Of a stretch of 64,000 bases of DNA, positions 19,423 to 27,362 are shown piece by piece; positions within the stretch are counted from its first letter, which is position 1, and each line of letters starts with the position of its first letter. Under the pieces are notes generated by a model that worked only from the letters and a program-made list of their open reading frames with translations, searched no databases and was not told the origin of the DNA. The DNA is from Verrucomicrobiota bacterium (lineage in GTDB: Bacteria; Verrucomicrobiota; Verrucomicrobiia; Limisphaerales; J093). The DNA lies in contig JADJWF010000004.1 of assembly GCA_016716505.1 (NCBI GenBank), positions 62,001 through 126,000 of the forward strand, read 5' to 3'. The position numbers were made by a program, and so were the translations under genes.

Positions 19423-21414
19423 TCAGGTGGTGATGGTCGCTGACTCGTTTAGGCCGGAATCGTGAGCAGCCGCCCCGGTTCTTTTGAGCCAGACGAGGAG
19501 GATACTCACATCCGCCGGAGAGACCCCAGAGATGCGGCTCGCCTGACCGATCGTCTTGGGCTGGATGGCTTTGAGCTTTAGCCGCGACTCGGTCTTCAGG
19601 CTTGGAACTGAGTCGTAATCAAAACCATCGGGAATCGCCAGCGATTCAAAGGTTTTCGAGCGTGCGATTTCGGCTTCCTGTCGCTGAACGTATCCCTCGT
19701 ACTTGACCATGATCTCGACCTGCTCGGCAACCTCGTCGGGGAGATTCGGATCTTGTTGGGGCAAGGACCGGTAGCGAACTTCGGGACGCTTCAGGGCTTG
19801 CTCCAAGGTGATTCCTTCCACCCTCGTAGATCGGAGACGGCTTAGTTCACTGGCGATCCGCTGCTGCTTCTCCTGAAAGACCCGCCAGCGAGATTCGCTG
19901 AGCAAACCCACTTCTCGTCCAATCGGGCACAGACGCTGGTCGGCATTGTCCTGTCGCAGCGTAAGGCGGCACTCGGCGCGAGAAGTGAACATCCGGTACG
20001 GTTCGGTCGTTCCCTTGGTGACCAAGTCATCAATGAGCACTCCGATGTAGGCTTGATCCCTCCGGAGCACCAGCGGAGGCTTGCCTTGAATCCTCAGGGC
20101 GGCATTGATGCCCGCCATGATTCCTTGTGCTGCCGCCTCTTCGTATCCGGACGTTCCGTTAATTTGGCCCGCAAGAAACAGGTTGCGGCACGCCTTCGTT
20201 TCGAGCCAAGGGAGAAGTTGCGTGGGAAACGCGAAGTCGTATTCCACTGCGTAGGCTGGCCGCAGGATTTCGGCGTTTTCGCAGCCGACAATGGAACGGA
20301 CCATCTCGACTTGGACCTCGAACGGCAGGCTGGTGGAGAAGCCGTTGACATAGATTTCGTCCGTCTGGGCCCCCTCCGGCTCCAAGAATAACTGGTGCGC
20401 GGGCTTGTCGGCGAATCGGACGATTTTGTCCTCGATCGAAGGACAATAGCGAGGGCCGATTCCTTCAATGATCCCGGAGTAAAGCGGGGATTTGTGGAGG
20501 TTTTTTCGGATGAGTTGAGCAGTGTGCTCCGTGGTATGGGTCAGGTAGCACGGGATCTGGCCACCGATTCTAGCCAAGAGTGATCCCGGCGGATATTTCG
20601 ACTGCATCGTTTGTTCCACGTGGAACACCCCGGTTGGCCCTCGGGGATAGAAGTAGCGATCGTGGCTGCTCGGAGACACCGCCCAGCCCGCTGTTTGTTC
20701 CACGTGGAACAATTCGTCCTTCCAGAAGCTAAACCAAGGAACGGGCTCATCGCCGGCTTGGACCTCGGTTTTCGAGAAGTCAATCGAACTCTTGAGTAAA
20801 CGAGGAGGTGTCCCCGTCTTCAGCCGGCCGAGCTCCAGTCCCACCGCTTTCAATGAGGCTGAAAGGGTATGGGCGGCTGCCTCACCAGACCTGCCACCAG
20901 ATTCACGGTTTAGCCCGACATGCATCAATCCACGGAGGAAAGTGCCGGTGGTGATTACCACGACCTCGCCCAGGAATCGGACTCCCAAGCTGGTCTCAAC
21001 ACCAGAGACTCGGTCTCCTTCGGTCACCAAGGCAGTCGTCTGCCCCTGCTTAAGGTCCAAGTTGGGCTGGCGTTCGCACACCCATTTCAACCGAAACTGG
21101 TATGCCTTCTTGTCGCATTGGGCACGTGGTGCCCAGACGGACGGTCCCTTTTTGGTGTTCAGCATCCGGAACTGAATCCCAGTCAGATCGGTGTTTCTCG
21201 CCATCTCGCCCCCCAAGGCATCTATCTCCCTGGCGAGATGGCCTTTGGCCAATCCTCCGACCGCCGGGTTGCAGGACATCTGCCCCACCGTGTCAGCGTT
21301 GATCGTTAGCAGAAGCGTCCGGCAGCCCATTCGGGCGGAGGCCAAAGCGGCCTCGACACCGGCATGACCGGCGCCAACCACGATGACTTCATACCGCTTC
21401 GGATAGACGTACAC
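19423..21414 (-). CDS. mnmG: tRNA uridine-5-carboxymethylaminomethyl modification enzyme MnmG
   Basis: FAD-dependent GidA/MnmG which, with MnmE, modifies U34 of certain tRNAs. 663 residues from a GTG at 21414. The Rossmann motif VVGAGHAGVEAA is at residues 12-23; CNPAVGGLAKGHL, GTPPRL, GPRYCPSIEDKI and GTSGYEEAAAQGIMAGINAA are all present. Between PVPWFSF (ending at residue 230) and IPCYLTH (from 287) there is about 45 residues of extra sequence compared with the E. coli protein, which has only a short loop there. That insert contains FHVEQ twice, encoded by two 16-bp palindromes of the parS type. No gidB, parA or parB gene is adjacent in this window. Confidence 0.97.
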   Translation of the reverse strand: MYVYPKRYEVIVVGAGHAGVEAALASARMGCRTLLLTINADTVGQMSCNPAVGGLAKGHLAREIDALGGEMARNTDLTGIQFRMLNTKKGPSVWAPRAQCDKKAYQFRLKWVCERQPNLDLKQGQTTALVTEGDRVSGVETSLGVRFLGEVVVITTGTFLRGLMHVGLNRESGGRSGEAAAHTLSASLKAVGLELGRLKTGTPPRLLKSSIDFSKTEVQAGDEPVPWFSFWKDELFHVEQTAGWAVSPSSHDRYFYPRGPTGVFHVEQTMQSKYPPGSLLARIGGQIPCYLTHTTEHTAQLIRKNLHKSPLYSGIIEGIGPRYCPSIEDKIVRFADKPAHQLFLEPEGAQTDEIYVNGFSTSLPFEVQVEMVRSIVGCENAEILRPAYAVEYDFAFPTQLLPWLETKACRNLFLAGQINGTSGYEEAAAQGIMAGINAALRIQGKPPLVLRRDQAYIGVLIDDLVTKGTTEPYRMFTSRAECRLTLRQDNADQRLCPIGREVGLLSESRWRVFQEKQQRIASELSRLRSTRVEGITLEQALKRPEVRYRSLPQQDPNLPDEVAEQVEIMVKYEGYVQRQEAEIARSKTFESLAIPDGFDYDSVPSLKTESRLKLKAIQPKTIGQASRISGVSPADVSILLVWLKRTGAAAHDSGLNESATITT
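20612..20627. promoter_or_regulatory. parS-like centromere site 1 (inside mnmG)
   Basis: Perfect 16-bp palindrome TGTTCCACGTGGAACA. It matches the known bacterial parS consensus (TGTTnCACGTGnAACA), and the Pseudomonas type in particular. ParB binds such sites near the replication origin. It encodes FHVEQ (residues 264-268) in the MnmG frame. Confidence 0.8.
20696..20711. promoter_or_regulatory. parS-like centromere site 2 (inside mnmG)
   Basis: A second perfect copy of TGTTCCACGTGGAACA, 84 bp from the first and in the same reading frame, encoding FHVEQ at MnmG residues 236-240. Two identical 16-bp sites this close are not expected by chance and suggest a ParB-loading locus. Confidence 0.8.
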
Positions 21415-21944
21415 GACCCTTTCAGTCTAACGGGGTGCCGCTCGTCCGCCAAGCCGAAGTAGCAGTCAACGCCTCACCAACGTGTTGGAAATCCTCCCGA
21501 GATTGCTTGTTCTGATGCGGACGGCCGATCGTAGGTCGGCATCTTGCCGTGATGACTGGAGTAACGCGTTCCTCAGCAGAGCCTATCGCCAGTTCAGACC
21601 GAAAACGCGGAGGATGCTATCAATCTGAAGATATCTACGACAGTATATTTCTTTACATGCATTTATAGCCTGTTCGAGGATTGGAAGCTTTCTCCAGACT
21701 CCCAAAGCTGAGTGGCCTCAGTCAAACTCGGCTCGGACTCGGCCACGGGCTTACATTTCTCTCATCGCACGAGGGCTTCCAGGGCATCCCGGCTGGTCAC
21801 CAACACGGCCGCACGCCGAGAAGCAGATTCGGTCCGGCCATGCGCCCGCGGCGGCCGGTTGGAATTCGAATCGGGATGCCCACTTTGTAATTGCTGGTGG
21901 CAACGGGCGAGGACGAAACTTCCTTTCGAACGAAAGGAATAACC
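21415..21944. other. Intergenic region with AT-rich patch between mnmG and lemA
   Basis: About 530 bp between divergent genes. The stretch about 21615-21675 is AT-rich compared with its surroundings (atatctacgacagtatattt) and could hold promoters for lemA. I looked for DnaA boxes (TTATNCACA) and saw none, so there is no support for calling this the replication origin. No convincing small gene. Confidence 0.5.
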
Positions 21945-22550
21945 GTGAAAACTGCCCTGCTCATTCTCCTCCTTATCGTGGTGTTTCCGCTGCTCATCCT
22001 GGTCATCTGGGTGGCGGCCACGTACAACGGTCTGATCGCCTTGCGCAACCGTTTCCGCAACGCTTTCGCGCAAATTGATGTGCAACTCAAGCGCCGTTAC
22101 GACCTGATCCCCAACTTGGTCGAGACCGCCAAGGGCTATTTGAAGCACGAACGCGAGACGCTCGAGGCCGTCACCGCGGCGCGCAACACCGCCGCCTCCG
22201 CCGTCGCCCGCGCGGCGGCCAATCCCGGTGATCCGGCCGCGATGAAGGCCCTCGGTGGTGCCGAGGGCGCGCTGACCGGTGTGCTGGGCCGGTTGTTTGC
22301 CGTGGCCGAGGCCTATCCGGAACTGAAGGCGAACACCACCATGAATCAGTTGATGGAGGAACTCACCTCCACCGAAAACAAGGTGGCATTCGCCCGTCAG
22401 GCCTACAACGACGCCGTGATGAGCTACAACACCCGCCGCGAGCAGTTCCCCGCGAACATTGTTGCGGGGATGTTTGCATTCACGGCCGCGGAGTTGTTCC
22501 AAGTGGACGACGCCGCGCAGCGGCAGGCGCCGAAAGTGCAGTTCAGTTGA
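21945..22550 (+). CDS. LemA family membrane protein
   Basis: 201-residue protein with one N-terminal membrane helix (ALLILLLIVVFPLLILVIWVAA) and a long helical-bundle domain. Family motifs: YNGLIALRNRFRNAFAQIDVQLKRRYDLIPNLVETAKGY (NxFxQIDVQLKRRxDLIPNLV core), ENKVAFARQAYNDAVMSYN and FPANIVAGMFAF. The GTG at 21945 was chosen because a good ribosome-binding site (aaagga) sits about 8 bases upstream and the membrane helix follows at once. It is followed by an M48 protease 56 bp later, a common pairing that suggests joint work at the membrane. The cellular role of LemA is poorly defined. Confidence 0.92.
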   Translation: MKTALLILLLIVVFPLLILVIWVAATYNGLIALRNRFRNAFAQIDVQLKRRYDLIPNLVETAKGYLKHERETLEAVTAARNTAASAVARAAANPGDPAAMKALGGAEGALTGVLGRLFAVAEAYPELKANTTMNQLMEELTSTENKVAFARQAYNDAVMSYNTRREQFPANIVAGMFAFTAAELFQVDDAAQRQAPKVQFS

Positions 22551-22606
22551 CCCCGGACCACGCCAGCCCCGGTCGCTGATCCCGCGGCGCTTATCACCCG
22601 GCTGTT

Positions 22607-24511
22607 GTGGACTTCTTCGCCCATCAAGAGCGGGCCCGGCGGAAGACGAAACTGCTCGTCTTCTACTTCGCCTGCGCGGTGCTGCTGATCACGGCCGGAG
22701 TTTATCTCGGCCTGGCGGCGGTTCTCGAATGGCGCGAACAGCGTTGGGGAGAACTGCGCTGGCTCTGGCGGCCGACGTTGCTGCTGTATTCCACGTTGGG
22801 CACGCTGGGCGTGATCGGCTTCGGCGCATTGGTGAAAATCTCCGAGTTGCGGGCCGGCGGCAGTGTGGTGGCGGAAACCCTCGGCGGGCGTCTCGTGCCG
22901 CCGAACACGCCCGATCCGCAAGAACGACGCCTGCTGAATGTGGTGGAAGAGATGTCCATCGCCTCGGGAGTGCCGGTGCCCCGGGCGTACCTGCTGCCGC
23001 AAGAGCAGGGGATCAACGCCTTTGCCGCGGGACATTCCCCCAGTGATTGCGTGGTTGGCGTGACGCGCGGCTGCCTGCGGCATCTCACCCGCGACGAGCT
23101 TCAAGGCGTCATCGCCCATGAGTTCAGTCACATTCTCAACGGCGACATGCGCCTCAATCTGCGGCTGATCGGTTTGCTCAACGGCATCCTCAGTCTGGCT
23201 CTGATCGGGCGCATCTTGCTTCGCAGCGGCGGCTCTGGACGGCGGTCCAGCCGCGATTCGGGCGGCGCCGCGCTGGTTGCGGTGGGACTTCTGCTGTATG
23301 TGCTCGGCAGCATCGGCGTCTTTTTCGGTTCGCTCATCAAAGCCGCGGTGAGCCGTCAGCGCGAATTCCTCGCGGACGCGGCTTCGGTGCAGTTCACCCG
23401 TAATCCCGATGGAATGGCGGGCGCTCTGAAGAAGATTGGCGCGCTGGCGCAAGGCTCGCTCCTCGAGCACCCCAACGCCGACGAAGCCAGTCACATGTAC
23501 TTTGCGAACGGAATCGGGTCCACCTGGTTCAACGCGTTCGCCACCCATCCGCCCTTGGTGGATCGCATTCGCGCCATCGAGCCGGCTTTCGACGGCAGGT
23601 TCCCCCGCCTGACACCGCCCACGGAAATCACGTTCGGCCCTCCGCCTGCCGCTCCTGCGCGGGGCTGGCCATCGGGACCGATGCCGATTCCGGCCGCAGC
23701 CATTTTGGCGTCGTCCGCCGGACCGGCTCCGCAACAACTCGCGTTCGCCGCTGATTTTCGCGAGACGCTTTCTCCGGACCTGCGAGACGCTGCTCGCGAA
23801 CCCTTGTCGGCGTCGGCGCTGGTTCTCGGGATGCTGCTGAGTCGGGACGCCGACAGCCGGCGTGCCCAACTGGCCGGTTTGGACGACTTGCTCGACCGCC
23901 CTACGCGCGAGGAACTCGATCGTCTTCAAGCTGCGCTTGACGGATTGCCGCGTCGGCACCGCTTGCCGTTGTTGCTGCTGGCCGCTCCGGCCCTGCGCAG
24001 TCTCTCGGCTGAACAGTTCACGACTTTCGAAACGGCCACCCTGTACCTCGTCGAGCATGACTCGCGGGTCGAGTTGTTCGAGTTCACGTTGCAACACTTC
24101 GTGCGGCGACAGCTCGCAGCCGCCTACCGTCCGCAGCCGCGTCGGATGGCGCAGGTGTATGCGCTGCGCTCGCTGACCCGCGAGTGCGGCACCCTCTTGT
24201 CCGCGTTGGCCCACCTCAGCGGCGAGGATGGCCCGGCCCGTGAGGCCGCGTTTCAAAGGGGTGTCGCCGCGCTGGGCAACCTTGCCGAGCCGCTCGCGCT
24301 CCAGCCGCTCCCGGCCTGTGGCATCGAGCAGATTGGCCAGGCCCTGGACCGGCTCAACGACCTCACCCCGATGCTGAAAAAGACTGTGCTCAGCGGGTGC
24401 GTGAATGTGGTGGCCCACGATGGCCTCGTTCAGCCGGATGAGGCCGAGCTCCTGCGCGCGATTGCGGATGCGCTCGACTGTCCCATTCCGCCGGTCATCA
24501 CGGGCCTTTGA
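22607..24511 (+). CDS. M48 family membrane metalloprotease with C-terminal extension
   Basis: 634-residue HtpX-like zinc protease. Two N-terminal membrane helices (about residues 16-36 and 56-76); zinc site HEFSH at residues 171-175, in the pattern GVIAHEFSHILNGDMRLN; further membrane segments around residues 185-250; and the REFLADAASV motif that supplies the third zinc ligand. The last roughly 300 residues are an additional soluble helical region ending VLSGCVNVVAHDGLVQPDEAELLRAIAD (TerB-like in character), much longer than classic HtpX (about 290 residues). GTG start at 22607. It follows lemA, probably in one operon. A membrane quality-control role is inferred from the family. Confidence 0.9.
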   Translation: MDFFAHQERARRKTKLLVFYFACAVLLITAGVYLGLAAVLEWREQRWGELRWLWRPTLLLYSTLGTLGVIGFGALVKISELRAGGSVVAETLGGRLVPPNTPDPQERRLLNVVEEMSIASGVPVPRAYLLPQEQGINAFAAGHSPSDCVVGVTRGCLRHLTRDELQGVIAHEFSHILNGDMRLNLRLIGLLNGILSLALIGRILLRSGGSGRRSSRDSGGAALVAVGLLLYVLGSIGVFFGSLIKAAVSRQREFLADAASVQFTRNPDGMAGALKKIGALAQGSLLEHPNADEASHMYFANGIGSTWFNAFATHPPLVDRIRAIEPAFDGRFPRLTPPTEITFGPPPAAPARGWPSGPMPIPAAAILASSAGPAPQQLAFAADFRETLSPDLRDAAREPLSASALVLGMLLSRDADSRRAQLAGLDDLLDRPTREELDRLQAALDGLPRRHRLPLLLLAAPALRSLSAEQFTTFETATLYLVEHDSRVELFEFTLQHFVRRQLAAAYRPQPRRMAQVYALRSLTRECGTLLSALAHLSGEDGPAREAAFQRGVAALGNLAEPLALQPLPACGIEQIGQALDRLNDLTPMLKKTVLSGCVNVVAHDGLVQPDEAELLRAIADALDCPIPPVITGL

Positions 24512-24589
24512 ATTCGCCGGACGCCGCCACGGCCTCCGAGGGGCCGCGCCGGGGCTGGCGTTTTCGCCCCGTTGCCGTAGTCTCGGCTC

Positions 24590-24880
24590 ATGACACGCCA
24601 TTGCCACAACTGCGGCTGGGAATGGACTTACCGCACGCCGCCCGGTCGCAGCGACACCTGCCCGCAATGCCACGCGGAACTGCGGGTCTGCCTCAACTGC
24701 GTCCGCTACGACCCGCGCGCCGCCTATCAATGCAACGAGCCGAAGGCCGAGCCCGTGTACGACAAGGACCGGGCGAACTTCTGCGAATGGTTCGAGTTCG
24801 CCCGGCGCGTCTATCAACCCAAAGCGGGGCGGGACCGGGCGGCGGAAGCGCGCGACGCCTTCAAAAAGCTCTTCGACTGA
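24590..24880 (+). CDS. Small zinc-ribbon-like protein
   Basis: 96-residue protein with paired cysteines CHNC, CPQC, CLNC and a further Cys pair (YQC, NFC), suggesting one or two zinc ribbons. It ends EARDAFKKLFD, a pattern seen in small uncharacterised bacterial proteins. ATG 24590. Encoded downstream of the M48 gene on the same strand. No function can be given. Confidence 0.75.
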   Translation: MTRHCHNCGWEWTYRTPPGRSDTCPQCHAELRVCLNCVRYDPRAAYQCNEPKAEPVYDKDRANFCEWFEFARRVYQPKAGRDRAAEARDAFKKLFD

Positions 24881-25049
24881 AGCGGAGGGAAGGGCTGAAG
24901 GGACTCCACGCGCGCCGCCTCAACTGCCAACCAGCCCTGTTCCGGTGGCCGGAGCGGATCTTCGCTGGCCAAAAGCGGCGGTGGCGCTACCTTGCCGACA
25001 TCTCACCGTGAGCCCTGCAAATCAGCCCCGCACTCTAACCGGACTGGCG

Positions 25050-26189
25050 ATGGCGCAGCGGCAGCCTTTGCGGCGGCGGCCATGCGCTGTCGGTGTCCCC
25101 CGGCGATTGGGCCCGTGGTTGCTGGCAATGCTCCTGGCAATCGGCAGCACCGCGGCCGGGCGGCCCGATTGGTCGCGGCTCCTGAGCGCGCCGCCGGATT
25201 GGTTCTGCTCGGCCGAAGGACAGCGCGCAACGGCCAACATCTTGAGCTTCCAAGCCGTTCACGGCGATTGGCCAAAGAACGTGGACACCGTTGCCGCGCC
25301 GTTCGCCGGAGACCGAAGAACGCTGCGCGGCACGTTTGATAACGGCGCCACGGTCAACGAAATCCGCTTCCTCGCCCGGGCACACGCCGCGACGGGCGAA
25401 ACCGCCACGGCCGACGCCGTCCGCCGGGCCGTCGAGCACCTCCTGGCGGCGCAGTATGCGAACGGCGGCTGGCCGCAATCCCATCCGCCGGGTGAGGGCT
25501 ACTCGCGGCACATCACCTTCAACGATGGCGCGATGGTGAACGTGATGGAGTTGCTGCGCGAGGTGGACCGCGAGCCGCATTTTGCGTTTCTTGGAGATGA
25601 AATCCGCCGTCGCGCCCGGTCGGCTTTTGCGCGGGGCGTCGAGTGCATCCTTCGCTGCCAGGTGCGCGTGAACGAGCGCTTGACGGTCTGGGCGGCGCAG
25701 CACGACGAACTTACGTTTGAGCCGCGCCCGGCGCGCGCGTTCGAGCCGGTCGCCCTCAGCGCGGGTGAAAGCGCCGGCATCCTGCGTCTGCTGATGAGCC
25801 TGCCGGAGCCCTCGCCGGACGTGCGGCGGTCCATCGCCGGCGCCGTGGCCTGGTACGACGCGGCACGCCTGACCGGCGTTCGCCAGGTATCTCGCGACGG
25901 CGACAAGCTGATCGTCCGGGACAGCACCGCGCCGCCGCTCTGGGCGAGGTTCTACGAGATTGGGAGCAACCGGCCGATATTTGCGGGCCGCGACGGCGTC
26001 GTTCGGTATCGCCTGGCGGACATCGAGCGCGAGCGCCGCGTTGGTTACGCCTGGTACGGTGACTGGGGCGCGGCGGTCGCGCGCGACTTTGCTCGTTGGC
26101 GACAGACGGTCGGCGCTGAATCCGCCGCGTCGCCCGCCCAGTCCGAGTTTTCGCGGTCGGTCAACCTTCAGACCAGCAACCACAAATGA
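25050..26189 (+). CDS. Secreted pectate lyase, PL10-like
   Basis: Predicted 379-residue secreted polygalacturonate lyase. ATG 25050 begins a basic region and hydrophobic signal (PWLLAMLLAIGSTAAG). Family features: DNGATVNEIRFLARAHAATGE, YANGGWPQSHP, ITFNDGAMVNVMELLREV, VWAAQHDELTFEP and ARFYEIGSNRPIFAGRDG, an alpha/alpha-toroid fold. The family cleaves pectate by beta-elimination with calcium. Its stop overlaps the start of the next gene (ATGA), so the two are translationally coupled. Confidence 0.88.
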   Translation: MAQRQPLRRRPCAVGVPRRLGPWLLAMLLAIGSTAAGRPDWSRLLSAPPDWFCSAEGQRATANILSFQAVHGDWPKNVDTVAAPFAGDRRTLRGTFDNGATVNEIRFLARAHAATGETATADAVRRAVEHLLAAQYANGGWPQSHPPGEGYSRHITFNDGAMVNVMELLREVDREPHFAFLGDEIRRRARSAFARGVECILRCQVRVNERLTVWAAQHDELTFEPRPARAFEPVALSAGESAGILRLLMSLPEPSPDVRRSIAGAVAWYDAARLTGVRQVSRDGDKLIVRDSTAPPLWARFYEIGSNRPIFAGRDGVVRYRLADIERERRVGYAWYGDWGAAVARDFARWRQTVGAESAASPAQSEFSRSVNLQTSNHK

Positions 26190-27310
26190 GCCAGGACAAA
26201 CTCAACATCGCCATCGTCGGCCTCGGTTTCGGGGCGGAGTTCATCCCGATCTACCAGCGGCACCCGCACGCCAACATGTACGCCATCTGCCAGCGCACGC
26301 GCGCAAAGCTCGACGCGGTGGGCGACGCCTTTGGCGTGGCCCGGCGCTACACCGACTACCGGGAACTGCTCAAGGATCCCGCGGTGGATGTCGTCCACAT
26401 CAACTCGCCCATCCCTGATCACGCCTGGATGTCCATCGAGGGACTCAAGGCGGGCAAACACGTGGCCTGCACGGTGCCGATGGCCACGTCCATCGCTGAC
26501 TGCAAACGCATCGTCGAGTTGCAGCGGAAGACCGGCCGCAAATACATGATGATGGAAACCGTGGTCTATGCGCGGGAGTACCTCTACATGAAGGAACTCC
26601 TCGACACGGGCGTGCTGGGGAAACTGCAGTTCCTCCAAGCCAGCCATCAGCAGGACATGGACGGTTGGCCCAATTATTGGCCCGGCCTCCCGCCGATGTG
26701 GTACGCGACCCATTGCGTGGGACCGGTATGTGGCTTGAGCGGTGGCACGGCCGAATACGTCTCCTGCTTCGGCTCCGGAACGATTCGCCAGGAGCTGATC
26801 GGCAAGTACGGTTCGCCCTTCGCCGTGGAGACCACGCACATCAAGTTCAAGGACAGCGATCTCAGCGCGCGCATTTACCGCTCGCTCTTCGATGTCGCCC
26901 GCCAGTACCGCGAGAGCATTGACGTGTACGGCAGCAAGGCGTCGGTGGAATGGCCCTTGATCGAGCACGAGCCGCTCGTATTGCACCGGGCGAAGCTCCC
27001 CGAACCGAAGATTCCCAAGCTGGTCCGGGCACCGGACTACGCCAAGCGCCTGCCCAAGCCCATCCGGCGGTTCACGACCAAGGGCGTCTATGACCTGGCG
27101 AAAAAGACGCACCTGAGCTTCACGCAAGGCGCAGGGCATGGCGGGTCACACCCGCACCTCGCGCACGAGTTCATCATGGCGGTGCTCGAGGATCGCGAGC
27201 CGTTCCCGAACGCGCGGCAGTCGGCGAATTGGACCTGCGTGGGCCTTTGTGCCCACGAATCCGCGCTCAAGGGCGGCGCAATCGTCAAGCTGCCGGCGTT
27301 CACCCTTTGA
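26186..27310 (+). CDS. Gfo/Idh/MocA family NAD(P)-dependent oxidoreductase
   Basis: 374-residue sugar- or cyclitol-type oxidoreductase. N-terminal Rossmann fold with IVGLGFGAEF; C-terminal alpha/beta domain with GTAEYVSCFGSG and a terminal HLAHEFIMAVLEDREPFPNA. The usual EKP motif after GKHV is replaced here by CTVPMA, so the normally catalytic Lys is missing at that place; this occurs in subfamilies of uncertain activity. The ATG overlaps the stop of the pectate lyase gene (ATGA), suggesting a role in catabolism of pectin-derived sugars (inference). Confidence 0.88.
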   Translation: MSQDKLNIAIVGLGFGAEFIPIYQRHPHANMYAICQRTRAKLDAVGDAFGVARRYTDYRELLKDPAVDVVHINSPIPDHAWMSIEGLKAGKHVACTVPMATSIADCKRIVELQRKTGRKYMMMETVVYAREYLYMKELLDTGVLGKLQFLQASHQQDMDGWPNYWPGLPPMWYATHCVGPVCGLSGGTAEYVSCFGSGTIRQELIGKYGSPFAVETTHIKFKDSDLSARIYRSLFDVARQYRESIDVYGSKASVEWPLIEHEPLVLHRAKLPEPKIPKLVRAPDYAKRLPKPIRRFTTKGVYDLAKKTHLSFTQGAGHGGSHPHLAHEFIMAVLEDREPFPNARQSANWTCVGLCAHESALKGGAIVKLPAFTL

Positions 27311-27315
27311 TCCGA

Positions 27316-27359
27316 CGCAGCACGGGATGGGCGACGGCAATCCGCCCATCCGTGCTGCG
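27316..27359. terminator. Long inverted repeat between convergent genes
   Basis: CGCAGCACGGGATGGGCG (27316-27333) and CGCCCATCCGTGCTGCG (27343-27359) pair over 17 bp with a single bulged G and a 9-base loop. It lies exactly between two convergent stops, so it may serve as a two-way terminator, though no clear T-tract follows on either strand. Confidence 0.6.
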
Positions 27360-27362
27360 CGC

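Noticed and set aside
21600..21700. Possible replication origin in the AT-rich patch upstream of lemA
   Set aside because: No DnaA boxes, no dnaA/dnaN nearby; AT-richness alone is not enough.
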